NCBI GenBank assembly: GCA_019096065.1
Contig: JAGUCH010000008.1
Span: 5,001 to 69,000, forward strand
DNA length: 64,000 nt
Source: Paracyclopina nana
Taxonomy: Eukaryota > Arthropoda > Copepoda > Cyclopoida > Cyclopettidae
Direction of reading: 5' to 3'
Below, in pieces: positions 10,591 to 20,065 of the stretch. Under the pieces are notes generated by a model. That model had not been told where the DNA came from. It worked only from the letters and a program-made list of their open reading frames with translations, and did not search any database. Position 1 is the first letter of the stretch; every line of letters starts with the position of its first letter. The position numbers were made by a program, and so were the translations under genes.

Positions 10591-11360
10591 GCATATTTTG
10601 CCTATTCCACTCAACTACAGGCGGTTTCATCAGCTTTTCTAAACGACTTTTTCACCCGCTTTGGCTTTCACTTTTAGGAAAACCTGCACAATGAAGCTGT
10701 GTCCTTTCCCTTTTTGGCAGATGATGACCCGTGGCTTGAGATGGCCTTGAAGGGAAAAAGTGCTGCTCACGACGATTGGCCACGATGATACCATCAAGTC
10801 ACTTTAAACTATGGCACAGTGGTTAAAAATGCCGCTTTCACGCTCATCCCAAAAAAGTCGCGAAATCGACGTAGCACCTATTTCTTATATAGCTGTAAGC
10901 TGAAATCAGGCTATCACATCTCCTCATTCCGCGCCTTTCCGCGCCCAATTTTGATTCATTATCCTAAAATGGTGTCTCAGTTATTTTTTAGTCACAATAT
11001 CTTGTTTACATTCGGTTCCAAACAAAAGCTATGGCTGCCTGAAAATAGCCAAAAATGGCTCTTCTACCATTTCTCCCAAAATAGACCAAATCCAAGACAA
11101 TTTGATTTCTATGGCAAATTTTCATCGTTATCTGTCAGTGCACACTAATTTGGACACTTTTGATAGCCTAGAATCATTCAAATAAGAAATTGAAAATTGG
11201 TCTTCAAATGAGAATTTGGCAATTTGACGGAATTTCTTGTGAGCGCAAAACCGACTTTTTGTCCACTGTGTATGGACTTTTTGCAGGCTCAAGGCCAATC
11301 AACCCCATTTCAATTATGTTCGAAGAATAGTTCAATTATGCTTTGTGAAAAGATAGCAAA
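10591..11360 (+). pseudogene. Degenerate copy of the ionotropic-receptor exon, split by a MITE
   Basis: 10600-10810 matches the exon at about 11480-11690: the same CAGGCGGTTTCA start, then GAAGCTGTGTCCTTTCCCTT and GCAGATGATGA. It has frame-breaking differences. The match is interrupted after CTATGG by a 456-bp insertion and resumes at 11271 with TATGGACTTTTTGCAGGCTCAAGG, corresponding to TTATGGACTTTTCGCAAGCTCAAGG near 11683. This is therefore a dead tandem duplicate of the neighbouring receptor gene. Confidence 0.8.
10815..11270. mobile_element. 456-bp Transib-like MITE (CACAGTG ends, TSD TATGG)
   Basis: Inverted ends CACAGTGG...CCACTGTG are flanked by direct repeats TATGG (10810-10814 and 11271-11275). 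The element interrupts an IR pseudogene whose intact paralogue shows the target. There is no coding capacity. Its length equals that of the copy at 47211-47666, and internal similarity is clear near both ends (TCGCGAAATCG; GAGAATTTGGC, TTGACGGAATTT). Heptamer CACAGTG ends with a 5-bp TSD are the signature of Transib, the family from which the RAG recombinase derives. Confidence 0.85.
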
Positions 11361-11378
11361 TATTGGTTGATTGCACAG

Positions 11379-12318
11379 GTATTGTTCAGCAAAGCAGTAC
11401 ATTGTTCTGATCAACTCTGCAAACAGTTTGGCTCGAGAGGTTTCAAAGCTATGACCCAAACATATTTGGCCTATTTCATTTGCCTGCAGGCGGTTTCAGC
11501 AGTTTTCCAAAACGACTTCTTCACCGCTTTTGACCTTCACGTTTTAGAAAACCTGCACTATGAAGCTGTGTCCTTTCCCTTGTTGGCAGATGATGACTCA
11601 TGGCTTGAGTTGGCCTCGAGTTTTGCGAGAAAAGTGCCGCTCATGACAAATGGCAGCGATGATACCATCAGATCACTTTCGATTATGGACTTTTCGCAAG
11701 CTCAAGGACTCCCAGCAAAGTTCAATTAAACCAGACCATTTAGCAAAGAACAAGCAGTAGTATATTGAAATGCCATCATTTAACCTCCTTTTTCTGGTTT
11801 AACTGAACTTCTCTCAAGAGCTCACAACTTTGGCCAATTCATCAAGGATCCGGACAACACTATATTCCTCCATAGTAGACATGATTTGCGGGGTTCTCTG
11901 ACTGATGCATCCTTTTACTCTGAGCTGAGGTCGAGATTTCCACGACAGCCAATCATGTTCATTGTGGTTGATGCAGGCTCAATGCATCAGGTTTATGAGC
12001 TGCAAATCTACGCCAAAAGGGCTGTGTTGGTAGCTGAGTGGGAGAGCAACTCCATTCGATACCTAAGCCATGATGCAGTCGAAAGAAGGTCAAATTTGAG
12101 CGGGGTCTTGCTTAAGACGTGCCATGAAAATGACCTGCCCTATTTTGCATTTGGTGATGATAGCTTTTTGGGTGCCACCGGAGCCATTTTCACCATGTTC
12201 AAGCAGAAATTCCACTTTGGGGTGGAGTGGTCTGACTTTTCAAGCTATGGTTCATCCCTGCGGAATGGTTCATGGACAGGAGTGATTGGAGATTTGATCG
12301 AGCACAAACTTGATCTAT
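11379..12318 (+). CDS. Partial ionotropic receptor (IR/iGluR family), N-terminal and start of ligand-binding domain
   Basis: Coding pieces on the plus strand: about 11379-11729 (acceptor TTGCACAG before GTATTGTTC) and about 11822-12318. The second piece reads through an extracellular region (SLTDASFYSELRSRFPRQ, KRAVLVAEWESNSI) into the S1 ligand-binding segment, with the hallmark GSWTGVIGDLIEHKLD, like the NG.W.G.IGEL...D motif of IRs. A possible donor GTAACA follows at 12319. No membrane helices, pore or S2 half is present downstream on this strand within the next several kb; a foldback element starts about 100 bases later. The gene is therefore truncated, or its 3' part is displaced. The joining of the two coding pieces is not resolved. 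IRs are chemosensory cation channels in arthropods. Confidence 0.65.
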
Positions 12319-12540
12319 GTAACATATAGTACAATATAGTTTACATAATGCATTGCGCAGTGATTTGATGTCTAGCCGGAATCTACATGACTCAGTCCGA
12401 TGACCGAAGAGAAGCCGTTGCCTTTGGACGGCCAGGACTGCATACCCAACCTTCAAATACTCCCAAAGCAATATCATAAAAGACTACATTAACAAAACAT
12501 AAGTAATCAAAACATTATTCAAAAAGATTTGATGCACATA

Positions 12541-13885
12541 AAAACAATCTGAACAATCTGAACATTCTGAACAATCTGAACATTCTGAACAATCTGAACA
12601 TTCTGAACATTCTGAACAATCCGAACAATCTGAACATTCTGAACAATCCGAACATTCTGAACAATCCGAACATTCTGAACAATCCAAACATTCTGAACAA
12701 TCTGAACAATCTGAACATTCTGAACAATCCGAACATTCTGAGCATTCTCAACAATCCGAACTATCCGAACATTCTGAACATTCTGAACAATCCAAACAAT
12801 CTGAACATTCTAAACATTCTGAACAATCTGAACATTCTGAACAATCCGAACAATCTGAACATTCTGAACAATCCAAACAATCTGAACATTCTGAACAATC
12901 CGATCATTCTGAACATTCCGATCATTCTGAACAATCCGAACAATCTAAACAATCCGAACAATCTGAACATTCTGAACAATCTGAACAATCCGAACATTCT
13001 GAACAATCCGAACAATCTGAACAATCTGAACATTCTGAACAATCTGAGCATTCTGAACAATCCGAACATTCTGAGCATTCTGAACAATCCGTACAATCTG
13101 AACATTCTGAACATTCTGAACAATCTGAACAATCTGAACATTCTGAACAATCCGAACAATCTGAACATTCTGAACTATCCGAACAATCCGAACAATCTGA
13201 ACATTCTGAACATTCTGAACATTCTGAACTATCCGAACAATCCGAACAATCTGAACATTCTGAACAATCCGAACAAACTGAACATTCTGAACATTCTGAA
13301 CAATCCAAACAATCTGAACATTCTGAACATTCTGAACAATCTGAACAATCCGAACAATCTGAACATTCTGAACAATCCAAACAATCTGAACAATCTGAAC
13401 AATCTGAACAATCTGAACATTCTGAACAATCCGAACATTCTGAGCATTCTGAACAATCCGAACATGCTGAACAATCCGAACATTCTGAACAATCCGAACA
13501 TTCTGAGCATTCTGAACAATCCGAACATGCTGAACAATCCGAACATTCTGAACAATCTGAACATTCCGAACAATCTGAACATTCTGAACAATCCAAACCA
13601 TCTTAACATTCTGAACAATCCGAACAATCTGAACATTCTGAACAATCCGAACAATCTGAACATTCTGAACATTCTGAACAATCCAATCATTCTGAATAAT
13701 TCGATCATTCTGAACAATCCGAACAATCTGAGCATTCTGAACAATCCGAACAATCTGAACATTCTGAACATTCTTAACAATCTGAACAATCCGATCATTC
13801 TGAACAATCCGATCATTCTTAACAATCCGAACAATCTGAGCATTCTGAACAATCCGAACATGCTGAACAATCCAAACATTCTTAG
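12541..13885. repeat. 9-bp minisatellite, left arm of the foldback
   Basis: About 150 units of CTGAACAAT, CTGAACATT and CCGAACAAT. There is no strict higher-order order, but runs of three or four units recur. Other variants (CCAAACAAT, CCGATCATT, CTGAGCATT) are dispersed. Confidence 0.95.
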
Positions 13886-14518
13886 TTATTCTTTTTTTGT
13901 AACCATTTCAATGATAGAGCTCCATATGTTTACCTTAATTAAGTTACAGCCAAAATTATGCCATAGTTCTTTCACTTACAAGAAGAATGTTAAGCATTTC
14001 TTGCATTGTGAAATATCTTTCATTACCTACAAAATTATGACATAACTAAAAAAAATACACAAAGCAAAATTACATTGATATTTGCCAATTTTAGAGGGGA
14101 CAAAACAAATTTAAAACATTTTTCTTTGTGCTATTAAATTAAGGCCAATCAAAAATATTCAGCCCAAAACCCTGAAGTTATCTATATTCAGTAGTAAATT
14201 ATGCCTTAATTTGTAGGCGAACCTAGGTGAAATTGATATCGCCCGTTTTAGTAACTACTAAAAAACTACAAAAATGTGGGATGATTGCTATTGTAGTTAA
14301 AAATGTAGCAATGCGAACATTGCAAACATTATAAACAATTTGCACATTGTTAATGTTAATATTTGAGCATTGTACACATTTCTTATTTTATGAAAAATTT
14401 TGTGAGAAGAAAAGCACATTTTGCCTGCTACAGCAGCACCATCTCTGAGCTGAAAAGTGCAAAACTAAAAATAAAATAGGTAAACAAAGTCAAAAATCTT
14501 CTAGTTTTGAAGAAACGG
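13886..14518. other. AT-rich loop of the foldback element
   Basis: Unique AT-rich sequence between the two arms. No open frame with recognisable similarity, so no transposase was found here. Confidence 0.6.
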
Positions 14519-15382
14519 ATTGTTCAGAATGTTTGAATTGTTCAGAATGTTCAGATTTTTTGGATTGTTGGGATTGGTCAGAATGTTTGGATTGTTCTGA
14601 TTGTTCAGAATGTTCAGATTGTTCGGATTGTTCAGATTGTTCGGATTGTTCAGAATGATCGGAATGTTCAGAATGTTCAGTTTGTTCAGATTGTTCAGAT
14701 TGTTCGGATAATTCAGAATGTTCGGATTGTTCAGAATTTTCAGATTGTTTGGATTGTACAGAATGTTCGGATTGTTCAGATTGTTCGGATGGTTAAGAAT
14801 GTTCGGATTGTTCAGATTGTTCGGATTGTTCAGAATGTTCAGATTGTTCAGATTGTTCGGATTGTTCAGATTGTTCAGAATGATCAGATTGTTCGGATTG
14901 TTCAGATTGTTCAGAATTGTTCAGAATGTTCAGATTGTTCAGATTGTTCAGATTGTTCAGATTGTTCGGATTGTTCAGATTGTTCAGAATGTTCAGATTG
15001 TTCGGATTGTTCGGAATGTTCAGTTTGTTCAGATATTTCAGATTGTTCAGAATGTTCAGAATGTTCGGATTGTTCAGATTGTTCAGATTCTTCAAATTGT
15101 TCAGAATGTTCGGATTGTTCGGATTGTTCGGATTGTTCAGAATGTTCAGTTTGTTCAGATATTTCAGATTGTTCAGAATGTTCAGATTCTTCAAATTGTT
15201 CAGAATGTTCGGATTGTTCAGTTTCCTCAGTTTGTTCAGATTGTTCGGATTGTTCAGATTGTTCAGAATGTTCAGTTTGTTCACATTGTTCAGATTGTTC
15301 AGATTGTTCGGATTGTTCAGATTGTTCGGATTGTTCAGATTGTTCAGAATGTTCAGTTTGTTCAGATTGTTCAGATTGTTTT
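14519..15382. repeat. 9-bp minisatellite, right arm of the foldback
   Basis: ATTGTTCAG, ATTGTTCGG and AATGTTCAG units: the reverse complement of the left arm and somewhat shorter (about 95 units). Extra variants CAGTTTGTT and GATATTTCA occur in a recurring block (about 15020-15060 and 15140-15180), showing later segmental duplication within this arm. Confidence 0.95.
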
Positions 15383-15490
15383 TATGTGCATCAAATCTTT
15401 ATGAACAATGCTTTGACTACTTATTTATTGTTAATGTATTCTTGTATAATCTTGTTTTGGGAGTATTTGAAGGTTGGGTATGCAGTCCTA

Positions 15491-16225
15491 GCCAAAGATT
15501 GGCCTTTTTCCACCTAGTTTTGACATGACTGGTCGCCTAGTGCAAAACTAAATAAAATTGGCATATTTTCAGGCAACTTTTTTAAGATAAGAGTAAAACT
15601 CGCGTAACGTGAATAATTGAATGAAAAAAAATGGTTTTTTTGCTGAGGCCAAAGTTTAGCCTTTTTTCACCTAGTTTTGATAGGACTAGTCTCCTAGTGC
15701 AAAGACTAACGGAAACTAGCATATTTTTTGGCAACTTTTTTGAGCTAGGAGCGAAACTCACGTCACGTGAATAATTGACTGAGCGAAATTGCACTTTTTG
15801 ACAAAGGCCAAAGTTTGGCCTTTTTTCACCTAGTTTTGACAGGACTAGTCTCCTAGTGCAAAATCTAACAGAAACTAGCATTTTTTTTGGCAACTTTTTT
15901 GAGCTAGGAGCGGAATTCGCGAAACGTGAATAATTGCCAATGCGAAATTGCATTTTTTGACAAAGGCCAAAGTTTGGTTTTTTTACCTAGTTTTGACCAG
16001 ACAAGTTGCCTAGTGCAAAAATAACTGAAAACTAGCATATTTTTGCCAACTTTTTTGAGCTAGGAGCGAAACTCGCGTAACGTGAGCAATTGCCAATGCG
16101 AAATTGCAGTTTCTGACAAAGGCCAAAGTTTGGTTTTTTTTACCTAGTTTTGACAGGATTAGTCTCCTACTGGAAAATACCAGCTGAAAACTAACATATT
16201 TAGCCAACTTTTTGAGCTAGGAGCT
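15491..16225. repeat. Satellite of 157-159 bp, about 4.5 copies
   Basis: The marker CCTAGTTTTGA recurs at 15513, 15670, 15829, 15986 and 16143, spacings 157, 159, 157 and 157. Each unit has a CTAGT core, TTGAGCTAGGAGCGAAACTC, a CGTGAATAATTG segment and GGCCAAAGTTTGGCC. It starts where the foldback's right terminus ends, so the foldback probably inserted at or in this satellite. Confidence 0.95.
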
Positions 16226-16239
16226 TTAGGTGGCTTTGG

Positions 16240-16425
16240 GTGAGGACGCTGGCCCGGGTCGCTTCCAGCTGCTCTGGGTGAGCACAGTGAGGATGCGGGA
16301 AGAAAGACAAAGTTTTTCTGTTGCTTGAGGGCCCTCGCGCCCCCTGGCGCGCGCCCGTGATGCTTTGGCCCGGGTCGCTTCCAGCTTCTCTGGGTGAGCA
16401 CAGTGAGGATGCGGGCGAGCCCATT
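16240..16425. repeat. GC-rich direct repeat, two copies about 116 bp apart
   Basis: GGCCCGGGTCGCTTCCAGCT followed by CTCTGGGTGAGCACAGTGAG occurs near 16251 and again near 16367. The base composition is far more GC-rich than its surroundings. It carries no recognisable gene. Confidence 0.85.
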
Positions 16426-16552
16426 TCGGGCATTCTGTGTGCTGTGATTTCCTGTTGCAGTTGTGATGCTCTATGAATGCGGGCGTGCCTATTTCGGGGA
16501 TTCTGTGCGCTGGTTATCTGGCCACTTCCCTATTTCGTACTTTGATTTAGCT

Positions 16553-16670
16553 ACTTACTGATGTAGGCAACATTTGGCAGATTTTCAAATTGGGCTTTTG
16601 GTATGCATTGGCTTGTAAGCCCTTCCGTTAAAACAATGGATAAGGCAAGGACCAATTCGATTTTCATTTT
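16553..16670 (-). pseudogene. Stray copy of exon 1 of the 18.6-19.7 kb membrane-protein gene
   Basis: The plus strand reads CTTACTGATGTAGGCAACAT then TTGGCAGATTTTCAAA, matching 19560-19595 (CTTACTGATGTAAGCAACAT). The match covers the donor-side end, the signal-peptide region and the area of the start codon of that exon. No second exon is seen nearby, so this is a fragment of a lost tandem paralogue. Confidence 0.7.
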
Positions 16671-17751
16671 TAACTTGCTTCAATCTACCTTAGAGTCAAT
16701 TTGGGTGCGTTCCACTTTACCAAAGTATTACCAAGTTGAGACCACGTATAAGGTTAAGGATTCTTTCCTTAAATTAGGCTGCCAATGTTTCGACCCGTCC
16801 GTGAATCACGCGTAATGTAGCTAGTGGCTAGAGTAATGCTGCGGAAAAACTAAACAAAAACGTGTTACTAAAGAATTTGACGAATTCCTCGCATAATTAT
16901 TAAAATTGTTTTAAGTGATAGTGATTTGGCTAATACCTATGAATTATGATTCACTGTCTGGCCAACCCAATTTTGCTCTCAGAGGCCTGAAGTAATCCCA
17001 ATGGTCAATGTTGATGTTATGATCAAGATGTCTATAACAAAGTTTTGGACCTGGTGAAAACAACTCAAGACTTTTCCTTTTTGAATTGACACCCACTTTT
17101 CCAAAAAGACCTCAGACATGATTTTTCTTGAAAAAGGCTAGGACCGAGATAACAAGTCAAATTATATGTCTCACACCATGCAAGCTTAACTGAGGCTAGA
17201 GTTGACATTTATCATTCATAAGATTAGATTCTTCTAGGCAAATAACTACTCACAGAGTTATCCTTTTTAAATATTGTATTTTATGGAAAGACAATGATTT
17301 TTTGCAAAATGAACGGTTCGGCTAGACCATTGTGGCAAAGCACAGAGGATGATATGGATGCAAAGAAAAATGAGAGCTGACTTGGAAATGAATCCCGCTA
17401 GATGGCGCCACTGTAAGGTACTTCAGCTGAGTACGCGAAATACACATTAGTATCATAACAATTACATCAATGTAGCGCGATCCCAGCGGCCTTTAAGGGC
17501 AACATTTGGGATTTTCAGCTGACATTACCAGAGAAAAAACTGAGTTACCGCGTTTTTACCACTCTTGTTGAAGTTCGAAATAAAAACACATCCAAATTAG
17601 TGTCTTCAATTTTTAAAGGATTACCTCGCGAGGCAAAGATCAAGTGGTTTTAATTCTGAAATAATAAGAATAAGATTCTTAATGTCAATATGTTAGAGTC
17701 CTCATACTAAGCATATGACAAATAAAAATAGTTATTCGCCCAAAAAAGGGG
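16671..17751. other. Intergenic, mostly unrecognised
   Basis: AT-rich and without a convincing gene. Near 17478-17515 it holds one copy of a short dispersed word (GCGATCCCAGCGGCC followed by GGGCAAC) that recurs at about 18450-18490 and 33952-33990. Confidence 0.4.
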
Positions 17752-17824
17752 CTCAACTCATCAATACAAAACTAGATTTTGAGGTCAACTCCCAAGTGTT
17801 TCATTTAATTTGTCGGTAGATGGC
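17752..17824. repeat. Dispersed 73-bp repeat, inverted copy at 26102-26175
   Basis: Contains ACTAGATTTTGAGGTCAACT, CCCAAGTGTTT and TGTCGGTAGATGGCA. The complement of all three words, in order, occurs at 26102-26175. It is probably a small mobile-element remnant. Confidence 0.75.
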
Positions 17825-17899
17825 ATTTCTTTGCTGTGATTCTGTTGTGAATGTTTTGACCAAAAAGCTAAAAAAATCATTTTTAGCTACATGCTCAAA

Positions 17900-18290
17900 G
17901 CGGGCGGCCGAACTTGGATCGACAAGAACATACTGTCCCTGGATATACTGCAACAGATAATCCCTGGATAGACTATGAGAACACACTGTCCTTAGATCGA
18001 CGAGACGGATCGTCCTTCGATCGAAAATGAGAACACACTGTCCATTGATCGACAAGACGGGACTGGACTTGGATCTACAGCCATGACAGAGAAGAACTTG
18101 GGTCGACTAGAACGAACTGTGCTTGGATAGACTGACAGAACAGACTGTCCCTGCATCGAAAAACGGATCATACTTGGATAGACAGCTAGAACTTACTGTA
18201 CCATGTTAGACTGCAATGACAAACTGTCCCTGGATAGACTAGAACGAGCTGTCCTTGGAACCGTTATTCGATCCAAGGACTGTATGCTCT
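17900..18290. repeat. Degenerate 35-40 bp minisatellite
   Basis: Repeats of the form CTGTCC(C/T)TGGAT(A/C)GAC...AGAAC recur about ten times with many substitutions. Near 18265-18305 the unit turns into the opposite orientation (TCGATCCAAGGA). Non-coding. Confidence 0.75.
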
Positions 18291-18589
18291 CATAGTCGAT
18301 CCAAGGATCGATTATTTTTACACCTTAAGTAGTTCTAAAAATTTTGTTTGCATGACACTAATTTGTCTGGGTCTTAATTTTGAATAATGATGCAAATCGC
18401 AAGAATGGAGACACTCAGTTTATTTCTTGATCAGTTTCAACCAAAAGTCCCAGCTGTTGCACTTGAAGGCCACTAGGATCGCTCAACATCAATATTGTTG
18501 TTATGATACTTATGGCTACAAATACATCATAGCTGAGACTGAAACTGAGCCATTTTTCTATTAATGCTGTGATGTCAGCATTGCAGTTT

Positions 18590-19676
18590 TTAGCCTTCCA
18601 AAGCAGGTTCAAACTTCAACTGAGCTGATTTTGAAACGGCATCAATGATTTCCGTACTTGAAACTCTCTTGAGGAAATGTTGATCCTCATTATCTCCAGC
18701 AAGTTTTACTTTGTTTTCTTTGGGCATAGATCCACTCTCAACATCCTTATTTTGTTTTCTTTGGTAACAAAAGAAAATCAGGAGTCCAATGAAGCAAATG
18801 ATGACAATCCCTATGACAACTACATCAGCAACTCCTAATTTGGTAAGCTAATGAGAGAAAAACACTTCAGTAATTAAACTTAAATCGTATTTGATTATAA
18901 GCTTTGATGCAAGAAACTATTGAAATACGTACTATTGAAGAATCAGAATCTTGAGTTGTAGACCGAATAGTAGTGCTTATTGGTTCAACTCTCAACTTGG
19001 TAGACTAATGAAAGAAAAACATCAGTTAACCTTAAATCATATTACGTTGTATAATTACGTACTGCTAAAGTATCGTATTTTTGAGTTGTCTTCTGCAAAG
19101 TGGTGCTGATTGCTTGAGCTTTGAGTCAAACAAGGATTTTTTGAATTAATTTATGCGCAAGTTAAGTAAGCATAAATTCAGTTACTTGTTGTGGATGACG
19201 ATACACTTTTGACTCTTTCAGGTTTAATCACAATTGTGTAATGGTCAGTCTCCTAAAGATACAAATACATTAAGTAAATCGATGCTTATTCATTGATCCT
19301 TACAATGAGAAAACCCTGGTGAGAGAACAGCACTCCAAATACTCCAATTCTAGAATTGGATGTATTTGCGAATGTGTAGTTGAAAGTGGCAAAGTTAGGC
19401 CCCGTTATATAAGGCAGAATTAGGTGCTCTTCTCCCATTTCAGCGAAAGCCTCATTGGCATTACAACCATTGATCTCTTCCCATGTGACATTGAATTGGA
19501 ACGGCTCATCTGAGAGTAAGTTTTCGATCAAGTTTCTATTAAGTAATAGGATTGAGCCACTTACTGATGTAAGCAACATTTGGCAGATTTTCAAAATGGG
19601 CTTCTGGTATGAATCGGCTCGTAAGCCCTCCAGTTAAACCAATAAAAAAGGCCACGAGTAAGGACAAATTATGCAT
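18590..19676 (-). CDS. Small single-pass (type I) membrane protein, unrecognised family
   Basis: Exons: 19676-19565 (start MHNLSLLVAFFIG, a signal peptide), 19509-19304 and 19252-19186; one or two short Thr/Ser-rich exons near 19130-19072 and 19006-18938; last exon about 18849-18590. The first junctions keep phase, joining ENLPNVAYI to EPFQFNVTWEEINGCN and GFLI to ETDHYTIVIKPERVK. The luminal part has N-glycosylation sites (NVT, NYT, NTS). The two short exons are related (ISTTIRSTTQ against ISTTLQKTTQ) and look like a duplicated mucin-like stalk. The last exon encodes one membrane helix (VVVIGIVIICFIGLLIFF) and a charged tail of about 55 residues ending EPALEG. Function unknown; a surface or secretory-pathway protein is likely. 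Confidence 0.65.
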
Positions 19677-20065
19677 TTTTGAATGTCTCACTGATGAGCA
19701 AAAACAAAGACTGATATAAAAAATATTAGAATAATCTGAGTATCTAATGAAGATTAGTCTTGACATCTTTATTCGTTTAATTATCTTTTGCAATAGTCAA
19801 ATGTCAACACAACTTAGACGCGCAGTACCTGCCTTTATATAAAATGAAACTAGCCAAAGGAAAATCAGAAAAATGTACTCCAATAGTTGTGATACTTTTG
19901 GTTTTATGTGCTTTATTATTGTCAACATTTGGCAATGAATCAACAGAAAGAAAGATGCAAGGGATTTGTATCAAAAAGGAGGAAGAGCTATTTTGTATGT
20001 AGTATCAAAAACTGTCTTTTAGCTTAATTATAGGCTTTTGAAGCAGCAATAGTTCTTTTTGTACA
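19677..20065. other. Short intergenic interval, nothing recognised
   Basis: Between the 5' end of the membrane-protein gene and the 3' end of alpha-catenin, both on the minus strand. It must hold the alpha-catenin 3' UTR and the membrane-protein promoter; no specific site could be assigned. Confidence 0.4.

Larger units (their letters stand above)
12421..15500. mobile_element. Foldback element with long inverted arms of 9-bp repeats
   Basis: The outer ends are inverted copies: AGGACTGCATACCCAACC near 12435 matches the complement of GGTTGGGTATGCAGTCCT at 15473-15490. Similarity continues for about 110 bases through GATTTGATGCACATAAAAAC to the repeat arrays. Left array (12541-13885) reads (CTGAACAAT/CTGAACATT/CCGAACAAT)n; right array (14519-15382) is its reverse complement. 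A 630-bp AT-rich spacer separates them. Long inverted termini made of short tandem units are the definition of Foldback (FB) transposons. No transposase ORF is visible. The long open frames inside exist only because 9 is a multiple of 3. Confidence 0.8.

Noticed and set aside
12484-15528. Many open frames of 60-240 codons rich in Ser-Glu-Cys-Asp, Arg-Met-Phe-Gly-Leu or Asn-Ile-Leu
   Set aside because: They are translations of a 9-bp tandem repeat in all frames; a period divisible by three avoids stops. Both strands behave the same.
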